64,000 nucleotides of DNA. It comes from Ectothiorhodospiraceae bacterium. Lineage in GTDB: Bacteria > Pseudomonadota > Gammaproteobacteria > HK1. The notes below the pieces were generated by a model. The model did no database searches. It was not told the origin of the DNA and was given only the letters and a program-made list of their open reading frames with translations. The first letter of the stretch is position 1. The number at the start of each line of letters is the position of its first letter. The translations under genes were made by a program, and so were the position numbers. The DNA lies in NCBI GenBank assembly GCA_024234875.1, contig JACKNM010000009.1:195771-259770 (forward strand), written 5' to 3'. Below, piece after piece: positions 18,265 to 27,519 of this stretch.

Positions 18265-19260
18265 TTGGCCACCTGGCTGACGCGCGCGCTGTTCCTCGCG
18301 CTGGGGCTCTGGCTGCTGTGGCTGGTGCTCTCCAGCACCGACTTGGGCGCGGTGGTCGACCAGGTGCTCGCCATCGGCCTCTCGGGGCTTGCCCTGGTGG
18401 TCGCGATCTACGCGATCGAGTTCGTTGCCGACACCGGCGCCTGGCTGCTCGCCTGTCGCCATGTGCCGGCCAGCCCGCGCTGGCTCGGGCGCCTGCTCGG
18501 CGTGCGCCTCGTCGGTGAGGTGCTGAACAGCGTCACCCCACTCGGCGGGTTCGGCGGCGAGCCGGTGAAGGCGTTGCTGCTCAGGCGCCACCACGGCCTC
18601 GGCATCGAGGAGACCGCGATCTCGCTGATCCTCGCCAAGACCGCCAATCTGCTGTCGATGTTGCTGTTCCTCGCCGTCGGCTTCGCCTTCGCCCTCGGCG
18701 ATTCCCGCCTGCCGGCCCCGTACAAGCTGCTCGCGAGCAGCGGCCTGCTGGCGCTCGGGGTCGGTGTCCTCGGTCTGTACGCGGTCCAGCGCCATCGGGT
18801 CCCGTCCCGTCTCACCGCCCGCCTCGGTCGGACGCGACTCGGCATCCGCCTGCTCGCGGTGCTGCACCACGTCGAGCGCTTCGACGAGCGCCTGGCGAGC
18901 TTCTACGTGGCCGACCGTGCGCGCTTCGCCGGAGCGTTCGGGTTGGCGCTCGCGAACTGGGTGGTCGGCGCGCTCGGGATCTACGCCACCTTCGCGCTCA
19001 TCGGCCGCCCGGTGAGCCTCGTCGACGCCTGGATCATCGAGACGGTGGCCCAGCTCGTTCGCGCCGCCACGTTCTTCATCCCGGCGAGCCTGGGCGCGCA
19101 GGAGGGGGCGTTCGTGCTGCTGCTCGACGCGCTCGCGGGCGACGCCGCCGCCGGGCTCGCAGCGGCGCTGGTGCGCCGCGCGCGCGAGCTGGTCTGGCTC
19201 ACGTCCGGCGTCGTCGCCGGGGCGCTCTACTCCGCCCGTCTGCCCGGACGCGAGAAGTAA
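18265..19260 (+). CDS. hpnL: HpnL-like integral membrane protein (LPG-synthase transmembrane / flippase-like family)
   Basis: A 331-residue protein with about eight membrane helices. The motif region LLGVRLVGEVLNSVTPLGGFGGEPVKALLLRRHHGL is typical of the UPF0104/AglD/MprF membrane domain (residues 76-112), as is FIPASLGAQEGAFVLLLDAL near the C-terminus. The hopanoid-locus version is named HpnL; transport or flipping of a lipid or activated head group is the usual suggestion but is unproven. The start is TTG 18265 giving MATWLTRALF, since no ATG or GTG is in frame nearby. It follows the phosphatidyltransferase gene by 12 bases and converges with hpnA, 33 bases before its... end (gene ends 19260 overlap the hpnA 3' end at 19227). 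Confidence 0.78.
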   Translation: MATWLTRALFLALGLWLLWLVLSSTDLGAVVDQVLAIGLSGLALVVAIYAIEFVADTGAWLLACRHVPASPRWLGRLLGVRLVGEVLNSVTPLGGFGGEPVKALLLRRHHGLGIEETAISLILAKTANLLSMLLFLAVGFAFALGDSRLPAPYKLLASSGLLALGVGVLGLYAVQRHRVPSRLTARLGRTRLGIRLLAVLHHVERFDERLASFYVADRARFAGAFGLALANWVVGALGIYATFALIGRPVSLVDAWIIETVAQLVRAATFFIPASLGAQEGAFVLLLDALAGDAAAGLAAALVRRARELVWLTSGVVAGALYSARLPGREK

Positions 19261-20237
19261 CCGGCCTGCTCGAACCAGGCCACCGCATCGTCGATGGCCG
19301 CCTGCGCCGGGCGCGTGCGATAGCCGAGCTCGCGCTCGGCGCGCGCGGAGTCGAAGAACATGCGCTTGCGCGCCATGCGCACGCCGTCGACGGTCGCCAG
19401 CGGCTCGCCGCGTCCGCTGAGTCGCGCCCACGCCTCGGCGACCACCGCCACCGGCAACACCGCCCCGTGCGGCAGCCGGACCCGCGGTGGCGTGCGACCG
19501 GCGGCGCGTGCCACCGCGTGCAGGATCTCGCGCAGGGTGAGGTTCTCGCCGCCGAGGATGTAGCGCTGGCCGGCCACACCATGCTCCATCGCCAACAGGT
19601 GCCCCTCGGCGACGTCGTCGACATGGACCACGTTGAGCCCGGTGTCGACGTAGGCCGGCATCTTCCCTCGCGCCGCGTCGAGAATCATCCGCCCGGTCGG
19701 CGTCGGCTTGACGTCGCGCGGGCCGACGGGGGTCGATGGATTCACGATGACCACCGGCAGCCCGGCGGCGGCCAACGCGTCGACCCGCGCCTCGGCGAGG
19801 AACTTCGAGCGCTTGTAGTGGCCGATCATGTCGTCGAGCCGAACTGGCGTGTCCTCGTCCGCCGGTCGGCCGTCGGTGCGCAGGCCGAGCGTGGCGACGC
19901 TGCTGGTGTAGACGATCCGCTCGATCCCGGCGTCGCCGGCGGCGCGGAGCAACGCCTCCGTGCCCTCGACGTTGGCGGCGTAGAGCGGACCCGGGTCACG
20001 CACCCACAGCCGGTAGTCGGCGGCGACGTGGTACAGATGCCGCGCGCCGCGCACCGCGGCGGCGAGCGTCGCCGGCGCGGTCAGGTCACCGAGCGCGACC
20101 TCGACGTCGAGGCCGGCCAGGTTGCGTCGGTCGCTCGTCGCGCGCACCAGCACGCGAACCGCCTCGCCGCGCGCGAGCAGCCGCCGCACCACCGCCGCGC
20201 CGACGAAACCGGACGCTCCGGTCACCAGGGTCGTCAT
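19227..20237 (-). CDS. hpnA: hopanoid-associated sugar epimerase/dehydrogenase HpnA
   Basis: A 336-residue extended short-chain dehydrogenase/reductase. The NAD(P)-binding motif VTGASGFVGAAVVRRLL is at residues 5-21 and the catalytic Y-x3-K occurs in GHYKRSKFLAEARV. Length and the opening MTTLVTGASGFVG match HpnA. Its precise role in hopanoid modification is not settled; a sugar-nucleotide or hopanoid oxidoreductase is usual in annotation. The ATG overlaps the hpnN stop by one base (TGATG), so translation is coupled. Its 3' end overlaps the convergent hpnL-like gene by 34 bases. Confidence 0.9.
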   Translation of the reverse strand: MTTLVTGASGFVGAAVVRRLLARGEAVRVLVRATSDRRNLAGLDVEVALGDLTAPATLAAAVRGARHLYHVAADYRLWVRDPGPLYAANVEGTEALLRAAGDAGIERIVYTSSVATLGLRTDGRPADEDTPVRLDDMIGHYKRSKFLAEARVDALAAAGLPVVIVNPSTPVGPRDVKPTPTGRMILDAARGKMPAYVDTGLNVVHVDDVAEGHLLAMEHGVAGQRYILGGENLTLREILHAVARAAGRTPPRVRLPHGAVLPVAVVAEAWARLSGRGEPLATVDGVRMARKRMFFDSARAERELGYRTRPAQAAIDDAVAWFEQAGYFSRPGRRAE

Positions 20238-22837
20238 CACTGCTCCTCGGTCCGGCCCCGCCACGCCGCATGCAGCGCCGGCAACACCACCAGCGTGCAT
20301 GCCAGAGCGAGCGCGAGCCCGATGCTCAACACGATACCCATGCTCGCGGTGCCCGGGTGCGGCGAGAGCGCCAGATTGCCGAAGCCGCAGATGGTGGTCA
20401 GTGCACTGACCACGATCGCGCGCCCGGTCACCCCGCCGTCACCGGCTGCCGTCGCCGGCCGCGCGCCACCACCGCTCGTGGCCCCACCGCGCAGTCGGTG
20501 GACCATGTGCACGCCATTGTCCACCCCGATGCCGAGCAGCAAGGGCAGCGCGATCACGTTGGCGAAGTTGAAGTCGACGCCGAGGAGCACCATCGCACCG
20601 ATGGTGAGCAGCCCGGCGAGCAACAGCGGCGATACGGTGAGCACGGTCTCGCGCACGCTGCGCAAGCTCACCAGGAGCAGCACGACGATGGCCGCGAGCG
20701 CGCTGGCGAACGCCTGCACGAAGCTCTCGACGACGACGCGCCCCGACTCGAGGTAGACCAGCGGCGTGCCGGTCGCCCCGGGGACCGCCTCGGTGACCGC
20801 CCGCACGAAGCGATCGCGCGCGTCGACGGCGTCGAGGTCGTCGCGCGGCGAGGCCTCGACACGCAGGCGACCATCCGCCGCGCGCCATTCACGGGTGATC
20901 GTCTCGGGGAGGTCACGGGCAGTGAATGCCTGGGCGTGCATCGCCAACCCGAGGCGCCCGAGCTGACGGGGTAGCGCGGCCACCGCATCACTCGCAAACG
21001 CCTCCACCGCGGCGTCGCCGGCATCGCCGAGCACGGTGAGCGCGGCATCGAGTCGACGCGCCGCATCGCCGGCCTCCCCGGTCGCGGACGACAGCCCCCG
21101 CGACGCCTCCGACATGCGCGCCAGCGCGGCGCGCGCATCCGTGGCCGGCAGCGCCGGCGCCGGTCTGACCGCGCCGAGGTCGATACCGAGGACGAGGTCG
21201 AGGTCGGTGAGCACCGCGAGCTTCGCCGCCTGGTCGGCGGGGACGAAATCATCGAGGGTACGGGTCTCCGCGACCTCCGGCACCGCCTCGAGTCGGGCCC
21301 GCGTCGCGTCCACCGCGTCGGGCGCGACGAGGGCCGACAGCGACCACGGATGGACGTCCGGGTCGGCCAGCAGGTCGCGGAACGTCGCGACCGACTCCGC
21401 TCCCGGGTCGCGCAGCGCCACCGGGTTGTCGTCGAATCGCGCCGACGGCAGCACACTGCCGCTCAGCAGCCCGACCACCACCACCGCGGCCACCACCCAC
21501 CGCGGCCGGCGGGTCGCCCAACGCCCCAACCCCGCGACCGGATTGCCGACCGGACGACGCGGTGCCGCCACCTGCATCACCACCAACAGCGCCGGGAGCA
21601 CGGTGAGGCTCGCCAGCAAGCTGATCAGGACCCCGGTGCCAGAGATGATCCCGAGCTCGGAGACGCCCGCGAAGGCGGTGGGCACGAAGGCGTAGAACCC
21701 GACCCCGGTGGTCAGCGCGCAGAGCGCCAGCGAGCCACCGATGTCACGGGTCGCGGCGATTGCCGCCGCGCGCTGGTCACGCCCATCGGCGAGCAGCTCG
21801 CGATGCCTGAGTGCGAAGTGGATGGCGTAGTCCACACCGAGACCGATGTAGAGCACCGCGAAAGCGATGGAGATGAGGTTGAGACGCCCGACCGCCGCGG
21901 CGGCGAAGCCCGCGGTCCACGTGAGCCCCACCACCAGGGTGACGAGGCTCACCACGGCCAGGCGCACCGAGCCGAGGCCCCAGACCAGCACCACCGCCAC
22001 CAGCGTCGCGGCCAGCAGCGCCGCCGTCCCCATCCCGGCGCTCACCGTCTCCAGCTCCTCGTGCTCCATCGCGGTCCCGCCGGTGATCCGCACGCGCACA
22101 CCGGCCGGCACCTCGCGCGCGAGGGCGCGGACGGCCGCCAGCGCCGGGCCGGCGGGGAGGAGATCGCCGTAGTCGAGGCGCGGCTTCACCACCACGAAGC
22201 GGCGGCCCTGCTGCGGCGTGTCGCCGGCCAGGAGCCCCTGCCAGGACAGCCACCGGCGCTCGCCGTGCGCGGCGCGCCGGGCGGTCGCGGCGAGCGCGTC
22301 GAGCAGCGGCACCAGCCCGTCAGCGTCGACGGTCGCCGCGCTCCCGGCCGCGTCCTCGAGCAGGCCGGCGAGCGCCGCGAGGTCGGGTCCGGCCACGACC
22401 CGGCCGAGCACCGGCTGCATCTCGATCAGGCGGTCGGCGAGCTGCTCGAGCTCGGGCAAATCGAGGTAGAGGAGCGCATTGCGCTCGAGGAAGGGATCAC
22501 CGCCCGGACGCTCGACCCACTCCACCAGGTCGTCGCGGGCCGCGATGCGCTCGGCGAGACGGGCGGCGACGTCGTCGGCCAGATCCGGCGTCGACGCGTC
22601 GACCACCACCAGCAGGGTTCCGGAATCGTGCGGGAAAGCCGCCTGCAGGGCGTTGTACTGCCGCCGCCACTCCAGCCGGTCGGAGATCATGTCGGCGGTA
22701 TCGGTGTCGATGCCGAGGTGCATCGCCGCGTGGCGACCGGCGACGATGGTCATCACCAGCGCGAGCGCGAGGGTGAGCCACGGCGCGCGCACCGCGGCTC
22801 CGACCAGACCAGCCGTCAGCTCACCCGGACCGCGCAT
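20237..22837 (-). CDS. hpnN: hopanoid transporter HpnN, RND/MMPL superfamily
   Basis: An 866-residue RND-type protein with two repeats, each one helix, a large periplasmic loop and a six-helix bundle. Typical marks are GLGVDYAIHFALRHRELL in the first half and LGIGVDNGVHMVHRLRGG in the second, where the conserved GVD acidic residues support proton-driven transport. HpnN is known to move hopanoids to the outer membrane. The start MRGPGELTAGLVGAAVRAPW is near the first helix. It follows the PhyH gene by 48 bases and is coupled to hpnA. Length is normal for HpnN (about 860-880). Confidence 0.93.
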   Translation of the reverse strand: MRGPGELTAGLVGAAVRAPWLTLALALVMTIVAGRHAAMHLGIDTDTADMISDRLEWRRQYNALQAAFPHDSGTLLVVVDASTPDLADDVAARLAERIAARDDLVEWVERPGGDPFLERNALLYLDLPELEQLADRLIEMQPVLGRVVAGPDLAALAGLLEDAAGSAATVDADGLVPLLDALAATARRAAHGERRWLSWQGLLAGDTPQQGRRFVVVKPRLDYGDLLPAGPALAAVRALAREVPAGVRVRITGGTAMEHEELETVSAGMGTAALLAATLVAVVLVWGLGSVRLAVVSLVTLVVGLTWTAGFAAAAVGRLNLISIAFAVLYIGLGVDYAIHFALRHRELLADGRDQRAAAIAATRDIGGSLALCALTTGVGFYAFVPTAFAGVSELGIISGTGVLISLLASLTVLPALLVVMQVAAPRRPVGNPVAGLGRWATRRPRWVVAAVVVVGLLSGSVLPSARFDDNPVALRDPGAESVATFRDLLADPDVHPWSLSALVAPDAVDATRARLEAVPEVAETRTLDDFVPADQAAKLAVLTDLDLVLGIDLGAVRPAPALPATDARAALARMSEASRGLSSATGEAGDAARRLDAALTVLGDAGDAAVEAFASDAVAALPRQLGRLGLAMHAQAFTARDLPETITREWRAADGRLRVEASPRDDLDAVDARDRFVRAVTEAVPGATGTPLVYLESGRVVVESFVQAFASALAAIVVLLLVSLRSVRETVLTVSPLLLAGLLTIGAMVLLGVDFNFANVIALPLLLGIGVDNGVHMVHRLRGGATSGGGARPATAAGDGGVTGRAIVVSALTTICGFGNLALSPHPGTASMGIVLSIGLALALACTLVVLPALHAAWRGRTEEQ

Positions 22838-22885
22838 CGTCGGGAGTTGCTCGCGTCTCGGCGACGGCCGGGCCGTGGTCGCTGC

Positions 22886-23644
22886 TCAGACCCGGAACAC
22901 GTAGCGCGCGCCGGGCTCGCGCTCGCAGTCGGGCGGGAAGCTCTTGCGCTTGGCGGCGTAGTACGCCAGGCGGTGGTCGCCGGCCGAGCGCGCGTTGTAG
23001 GTCACGTAGAGCACCCGGCGCGGTCGATCGGTCGCGTTCGGCGCCGAGCGATGTGGTGCGTACGAGTCGAAGAAGACGACGTCGCCGGACCGGGTCGGGC
23101 AGGCGACGTACTCGATCGAGCCGTCCTCGGGCAACGGCTTCCACATCTCGCCGAGCAGGCCCTCGCGGTGCCGGCCGGCGGCGAGCTCCAGGCAGCCGTT
23201 CTCCGGCGTCGTGTCGTCGATGGTGACCAGCGCGGTGACGTGCAGTGGCCCGTAGACGTCCCATCCGGCCTGGACGTCCTGGTGGGCCTTGAAGCCGTCG
23301 CTGCCGGGGATCTTGAAGTTGATCTTCTCCTTGAACAGCACCACCGGCTCGCCCATGAGCCGCGCCACCCAGTCGCCGAGCCCGGGTCCCCTCAGCAGCC
23401 GATCCATGCCCTCGTGGAACGGGCAGAAGTTCTCGATCCGCGACAGCACGCGCTGGCCCGGAGCGCGCAGCGAGTCCTCGTGGTAGACCATGTGGCGCCC
23501 CGGCACCTCGGGCATCGCCGCCAGGTCCTCGGTCCACGCCGTCACCCGGCGCATCTCCTCGGCATCGAGCAACCCCGGCACCACCAGGTACCCGTCACGG
23601 TGGAACGCAGCCACCTCGGCATCGGTCGGAAGCGCCGCTCGCAT
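22886..23644 (-). CDS. phytanoyl-CoA dioxygenase (PhyH) family protein inside the hopanoid operon
   Basis: A 252-residue Fe(II)/2-oxoglutarate oxygenase. The iron ligands are visible as H121-x-D123 (GFKAHQDVQAGW) and distal H198 (DSYAPHRSAPN), with Arg209/Arg210 placed to bind 2-oxoglutarate. Length is ordinary for small-molecule PhyH enzymes (ectoine, aminoethylphosphonate or lipid hydroxylases). It lies between hpnG and hpnN on the same strand with gaps of only 24 and 48 bases, so it is almost certainly co-transcribed with hopanoid genes. PhyH is not one of the standard Hpn proteins. Hydroxylation of the hopanoid side chain or of a lipid head group is inferred from context. Confidence 0.85.
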   Translation of the reverse strand: MRAALPTDAEVAAFHRDGYLVVPGLLDAEEMRRVTAWTEDLAAMPEVPGRHMVYHEDSLRAPGQRVLSRIENFCPFHEGMDRLLRGPGLGDWVARLMGEPVVLFKEKINFKIPGSDGFKAHQDVQAGWDVYGPLHVTALVTIDDTTPENGCLELAAGRHREGLLGEMWKPLPEDGSIEYVACPTRSGDVVFFDSYAPHRSAPNATDRPRRVLYVTYNARSAGDHRLAYYAAKRKSFPPDCEREPGARYVFRV

Positions 23645-23668
23645 CGCCTGCCACCTCTCCGGTTCGAT

Positions 23669-24391
23669 TCAGTCTCTGGCCGCGGGTGCCAACAGCCCAC
23701 CCGCCTCGTGAGCCGCGCGCGCGGTCCGGCGCAGACCCGCCAACGCGGCGCGAAACGCGACCCCGAGGCGGACCAGGTCCGCCGCCACGGTCGGTCGGCG
23801 GGCCAGCTCCCTCAGCACCGGCCCGACGCGAATGCCGCCCCGTGCGTCCACTGCACTCGCCACCGACGCCGGCAACGACAGCCACAGCGGATCGGCGACC
23901 GCCCGCACCACCAGCCACGGCAACCCCGCCGCCCGCGCCAGGCCCGCCACCGCGCCGGTCTCCATGTCGCCGGCGCTGGCGGCATGGTGCAGTCCGAGCC
24001 GGCGCTTGTCGGCGGCGGTGCGCACCACCGCGTCCAGCGCGACCAGTCGACCGCCCACCACCGCGCCCGCCTCGCCCAGCACGCGCGCGCTCCAGGCAGC
24101 GGTCGCGGCGTCCACCTCGAGGGAGCTCGCGACCTCCCCGGTGCCGCTCAGCACGCGAGCGGGAACGAGCACCGCGCCGGGCGCGAGGGCGGGGTCGAGG
24201 CCGACCGCGACACCCCACGAGACCAGCGCCCGCACGCCATCGTCGACCAGCCGCCGCGCGCTGCGCTCGGCCGCCTCCGCCCCGACGCCACAGACCGCGA
24301 TCCGAAGCCGTCCGCGGTCGAGGGCCGCGAGGGTGGCCGCCTCGGCCTGCAGCGCGCAGACCACTCCGACCGGCCGCCACGCACCACTCAC
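23669..24391 (-). CDS. hpnG: hopanoid-associated nucleoside phosphorylase HpnG
   Basis: A 240-residue protein of the purine nucleoside phosphorylase/MTA nucleosidase fold. Family marks are VVCALQAEAATLAAL near the start, CGVGAEAAERSARRLVDDG, and the ribose-binding GDMETGAVAGLARAAGLPWL with its catalytic Glu. HpnG removes adenine from adenosylhopane made by HpnH to give ribosyl- or phosphoribosylhopane. GTG 24391 is selected because its GTGA overlaps the shc stop by four bases; the open frame upstream to 24961 is only the shadow of shc. Confidence 0.9.
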   Translation of the reverse strand: MSGAWRPVGVVCALQAEAATLAALDRGRLRIAVCGVGAEAAERSARRLVDDGVRALVSWGVAVGLDPALAPGAVLVPARVLSGTGEVASSLEVDAATAAWSARVLGEAGAVVGGRLVALDAVVRTAADKRRLGLHHAASAGDMETGAVAGLARAAGLPWLVVRAVADPLWLSLPASVASAVDARGGIRVGPVLRELARRPTVAADLVRLGVAFRAALAGLRRTARAAHEAGGLLAPAARD

Positions 24392-26367
24392 CCCGGGCGC
24401 ACGGCCCCCCCGGTGAGCGTGCGCTCGAACCGCGTTCGGTAGCGTGCCAACGCCCACAGCGGGAAGTACTGCGAGTAGCCGTGGTACTTCAGATAGAACA
24501 CCCGCGGAAAGCCGGGGGCAGTGAAATCGTGATCGCACCACAACCCGTCGGGCTGCTGGGTGTCGAGCAGGTACTGAACGCCGCGCGTCACGCCGTCGGC
24601 GCGCAACTCTCCGGCGGCCAGCAGCGAGAGCAGCGCCCAGGCGGTCTGGAACGAGGTGGAGACGACGTGCTGCCCGGCGAGCCCCGGGTCGAAGTAGGTG
24701 GCGTTGCTCTCGCCCCACCCGCCGTCGGCCCGTTGCATCGAGTACAACCACTCGACCGCGCGCCGGACCATCGGCGCATCGCTCGGTTGGCCCGCGGTCT
24801 CCAGCGCGGTCAGCACGCACCACGTGCCGTAGACGTAGTTGGTTCCCCAACGCCCGAACCAGCTGCCGTCCGGCTCCTGCTCCGCGCGCAGGTACTCGAG
24901 ACCGCGCTCGATCACCGACGCGAACCGCTCGCGGTCCAGGCGCGACAGGAACGTGATGCAACGGGCGGTGACGTCACTGGTGGGCGGGTCGAGCAACGCA
25001 CCGTGGTCGGCGAACGGAATCTCGTTCAGGTAGTAGTGGGTGTTGTCGACGTCGAACGACGCCCAACCACCGTTGCTCGACTGCATGCCGCAGATCCACT
25101 CCGCGGCGCGCTCGATGTTCTCGGCGAAGCCCTCCGGGTCAGCCTGGAGCATGCTCCAGGCGACCACCGGTGTGTCGTCGATGTCCGGGTAGTGGTCGTT
25201 GCGGAACTCGAAGGCCCAGCCGCCACCGCGCAACGTCGGTCGCGACCACTGCCAGTCCCCCGGCTCGTCGAGCAACTGCCGCTCGGCCAACCAGTGCAGG
25301 CCGTGGAGCACCGGCGGCGTGTCGCCGCGCTGCGCCACCTCCTGCAGCGCGAGGCAGGCGAGCCCGGTATCCCAAACCGGGGACAGACAGGGCTGGCAGT
25401 ATGCCTCGTGCTCCTTCACCACCAGCAGCTTCTCGAGCGCGCGCCGAGTCTGGTGCCGGTAGGGGTGGTCGGGGGGATATCCGATCGCCGCCAGCATCTC
25501 GTGGGCGTTGACCATCGCCGGAAAGATGCCGCCGAGCCCGTCGTCCCCGTTCAGGCGCTCGACCACGAACGACTCTGCCCGAGCGACCGCGGCCGAGCGA
25601 ATCGCGCGCGGCACCAACGGCTCGACCAGGCGCCCGACCAGGTCGAGGGCGCGGAACAACCGGTTCAGACCGGACCGTGCCGGGAACCAGTCACGCTCCT
25701 CGGTCGGCGGGACCGTGAACAGCTCGGCGATGCTCACCTGGCGTGGATTGGCGGCCCGGGGCTTGAGGGTGCACAGCACGAACAGCGGCACCATCACCGT
25801 GCGCGACCAGTAGGAGACCTTGCGGATGTGGAAGGGGAACCACTCCGGCAACAGCACGATCTCGACTGGCATGAACGGCACGGCCCGCCAGGGAATCTGC
25901 TCGAACAGCGCCAGCGCGATGTGGGTGAAGACATTGGCGCGTGCCGCGCCGCCGGCGGCCAGCACCGCGGCGCGCGCTCGGGCCATGTGGGGCTCGTCCG
26001 GATCGTCGCCGATGAGCTTCAGCGCGAAGTACGCCTTGACGGTGCAGCTCAGATCGAAGTCGCCGCCGGGATAGAGCGACCAGCCGCCATGCTCCTCCTG
26101 ATGGTCCCGCAGGTAGACACCGATGAGACGCTCGAGCGCCGCGTCCACCTCGTCCATGAAGTGCATCATCATCACGTACTCGGACGGGATGGTGCAGTCG
26201 GCCTCGAACTCCATGCACCAGTACCCGTCCGGGTGCTGACGGTCGAGCAGCGCATCCGCGGCGCGCGCGATGGCGCGGTCGAGCCAGGAGTCCGAGCGCG
26301 TACGGGCGGGCCCGGCCGCTCCGCCGGTCGCGGCGTCACCCGCCTGACGCAGTGGTTGCACGCTCAT
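24388..26367 (-). CDS. shc: squalene-hopene cyclase
   Basis: A 659-residue cyclase of normal length. The catalytic protonating motif D-x-D-D-T is at residues 395-399 (DIDDT). Several QW repeats are visible, for example PDGSWFGRWG, RADGGWGESN and PDGLWCDHDF, and the N-terminal ADALLDRQHPDGYWCMEFEA is typical. It cyclises squalene to hopene and diplopterol at the inner membrane. It follows the squalene synthase gene by 87 bases and overlaps hpnG by four bases. The product feeds HpnH, encoded 12 kb away in the other hpn block. Confidence 0.96.
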   Translation of the reverse strand: MSVQPLRQAGDAATGGAAGPARTRSDSWLDRAIARAADALLDRQHPDGYWCMEFEADCTIPSEYVMMMHFMDEVDAALERLIGVYLRDHQEEHGGWSLYPGGDFDLSCTVKAYFALKLIGDDPDEPHMARARAAVLAAGGAARANVFTHIALALFEQIPWRAVPFMPVEIVLLPEWFPFHIRKVSYWSRTVMVPLFVLCTLKPRAANPRQVSIAELFTVPPTEERDWFPARSGLNRLFRALDLVGRLVEPLVPRAIRSAAVARAESFVVERLNGDDGLGGIFPAMVNAHEMLAAIGYPPDHPYRHQTRRALEKLLVVKEHEAYCQPCLSPVWDTGLACLALQEVAQRGDTPPVLHGLHWLAERQLLDEPGDWQWSRPTLRGGGWAFEFRNDHYPDIDDTPVVAWSMLQADPEGFAENIERAAEWICGMQSSNGGWASFDVDNTHYYLNEIPFADHGALLDPPTSDVTARCITFLSRLDRERFASVIERGLEYLRAEQEPDGSWFGRWGTNYVYGTWCVLTALETAGQPSDAPMVRRAVEWLYSMQRADGGWGESNATYFDPGLAGQHVVSTSFQTAWALLSLLAAGELRADGVTRGVQYLLDTQQPDGLWCDHDFTAPGFPRVFYLKYHGYSQYFPLWALARYRTRFERTLTGGAVRPG

Positions 26368-26454
26368 GTCGATGGTCGTTCCCAGTGGCTCGGTGCGACG
26401 GCCGGTCGCCGACGCGTCATCCGATGTGCCGATCTCGATCCCACGGGCGCCGGC

Positions 26455-27519
26455 TCAGATGGTGAGTGCGCGTGGGCGCACCTCGACCCCCGGCAAACCA
26501 CGGGTCAGGGCGTCGAACAGGGTGCGCAGGACCGCGTCGTGACGCACCGTGAGGCGCGTCACCGCCACCGTGAGCCGGACGCTGCGCCGCGAGATCTTCA
26601 CCTCGCGACCGGAGCGGAAGCCCGGATTGCGATGGATGCGGCGCAGGGTCAACACCGCCATTCCGATCGCCCACAGGCAGAAGCAGCGAATCCCGCGCTC
26701 GTCGCGCGGGATCAGCAAGGTGTAGCTCAGCGCGTTCGCGAGATGACCGCGGGCGATCCCGACCAGCTCGTCGAGCGCCTCGACGAGGCGCGCGTCACGC
26801 CCCGGCGCGAGGTGCTCGAGGTCGAGGCCCACACGCTCGAACAGGTCACGCGGCAGCCAGCACGCGCCGCGCGCCCGGTCCTCCCACATGTCCTTCAGGA
26901 TGTTCGTCATCTGCAGCCCCTGGCCGAACGAGACCGCGAGCTTGCGCAGCCCGCTCCCGTTCGCCTCGATGTCGGGGCTGTAGTCGCAGAACAGCTCGGT
27001 CAGCATCTCGCCCACGACGCCGGCGACGTGGTAGCAGTACCGGTCCATCTCACCCTGGTCGGCGAGTCCACCGAGGCTCGCCGCCTGTTGGAACTCCGCC
27101 ATGCCGCGCGACATCACCCGCACGCAGCGCTCGAGGGCGCGCTGCTGGCGCGGCGTGAACCCACGGGTGACTCGGATCACCCGCGCGCACTCCGCCACCA
27201 GCTCGCGCTCGGCGGGCGACATCGCGGCGTCGAGCCGCGGATGGAGCGCGGCGGCGAACGCATCGGCCGGCTCGCCGGCCCCGACGACGGCGATGAACCG
27301 CTCCGCGAAGCCGCGCTTCTGCGCCACATCGAGGCTCGGAGCGTCCTCGATGGTGTCGGCGATACGACAGAGCAGGTACGCGTTCGCCACCACCGCTCGC
27401 AGGCCGGGCGGTAGCTGGGGAATGGTCAGTGCGAAGGTGCGCGACACCCCCTGTAGGGCGCGCGCCTGGTAGGCGAGATCCTCGCTCGACGCCTGCTCGC
27501 TCGAGACCGAGGTCGTCAT
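26455..27519 (-). CDS. squalene synthase (farnesyl-diphosphate farnesyltransferase family)
   Basis: A 354-residue trans-isoprenyl diphosphate synthase, head-to-head type. The two aspartate-rich motifs are visible: LLCRIADTIEDAPSLD and MTNILKDMWEDRARGACWLP. YCYHVAGVVGEMLTELFCDY between them resembles one-step squalene synthases more than the shorter HpnC/HpnD pair. No HpnC/HpnD partner or HpnE oxidase is nearby, so this enzyme probably makes squalene alone from two farnesyl diphosphates using NADPH. ATG 27519 follows GGGAG by three bases; the open frame to 27846 is not supported. First gene of the second hopanoid operon. Confidence 0.9.
   Translation of the reverse strand: MTTSVSSEQASSEDLAYQARALQGVSRTFALTIPQLPPGLRAVVANAYLLCRIADTIEDAPSLDVAQKRGFAERFIAVVGAGEPADAFAAALHPRLDAAMSPAERELVAECARVIRVTRGFTPRQQRALERCVRVMSRGMAEFQQAASLGGLADQGEMDRYCYHVAGVVGEMLTELFCDYSPDIEANGSGLRKLAVSFGQGLQMTNILKDMWEDRARGACWLPRDLFERVGLDLEHLAPGRDARLVEALDELVGIARGHLANALSYTLLIPRDERGIRCFCLWAIGMAVLTLRRIHRNPGFRSGREVKISRRSVRLTVAVTRLTVRHDAVLRTLFDALTRGLPGVEVRPRALTI

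Noticed and set aside
23686..27414. A 1242-residue open frame on the plus strand across the hpn genes
   Set aside because: It is antisense to shc, hpnG and squalene synthase, is Arg/Pro-rich and has no domain; high GC produces such long shadow frames.
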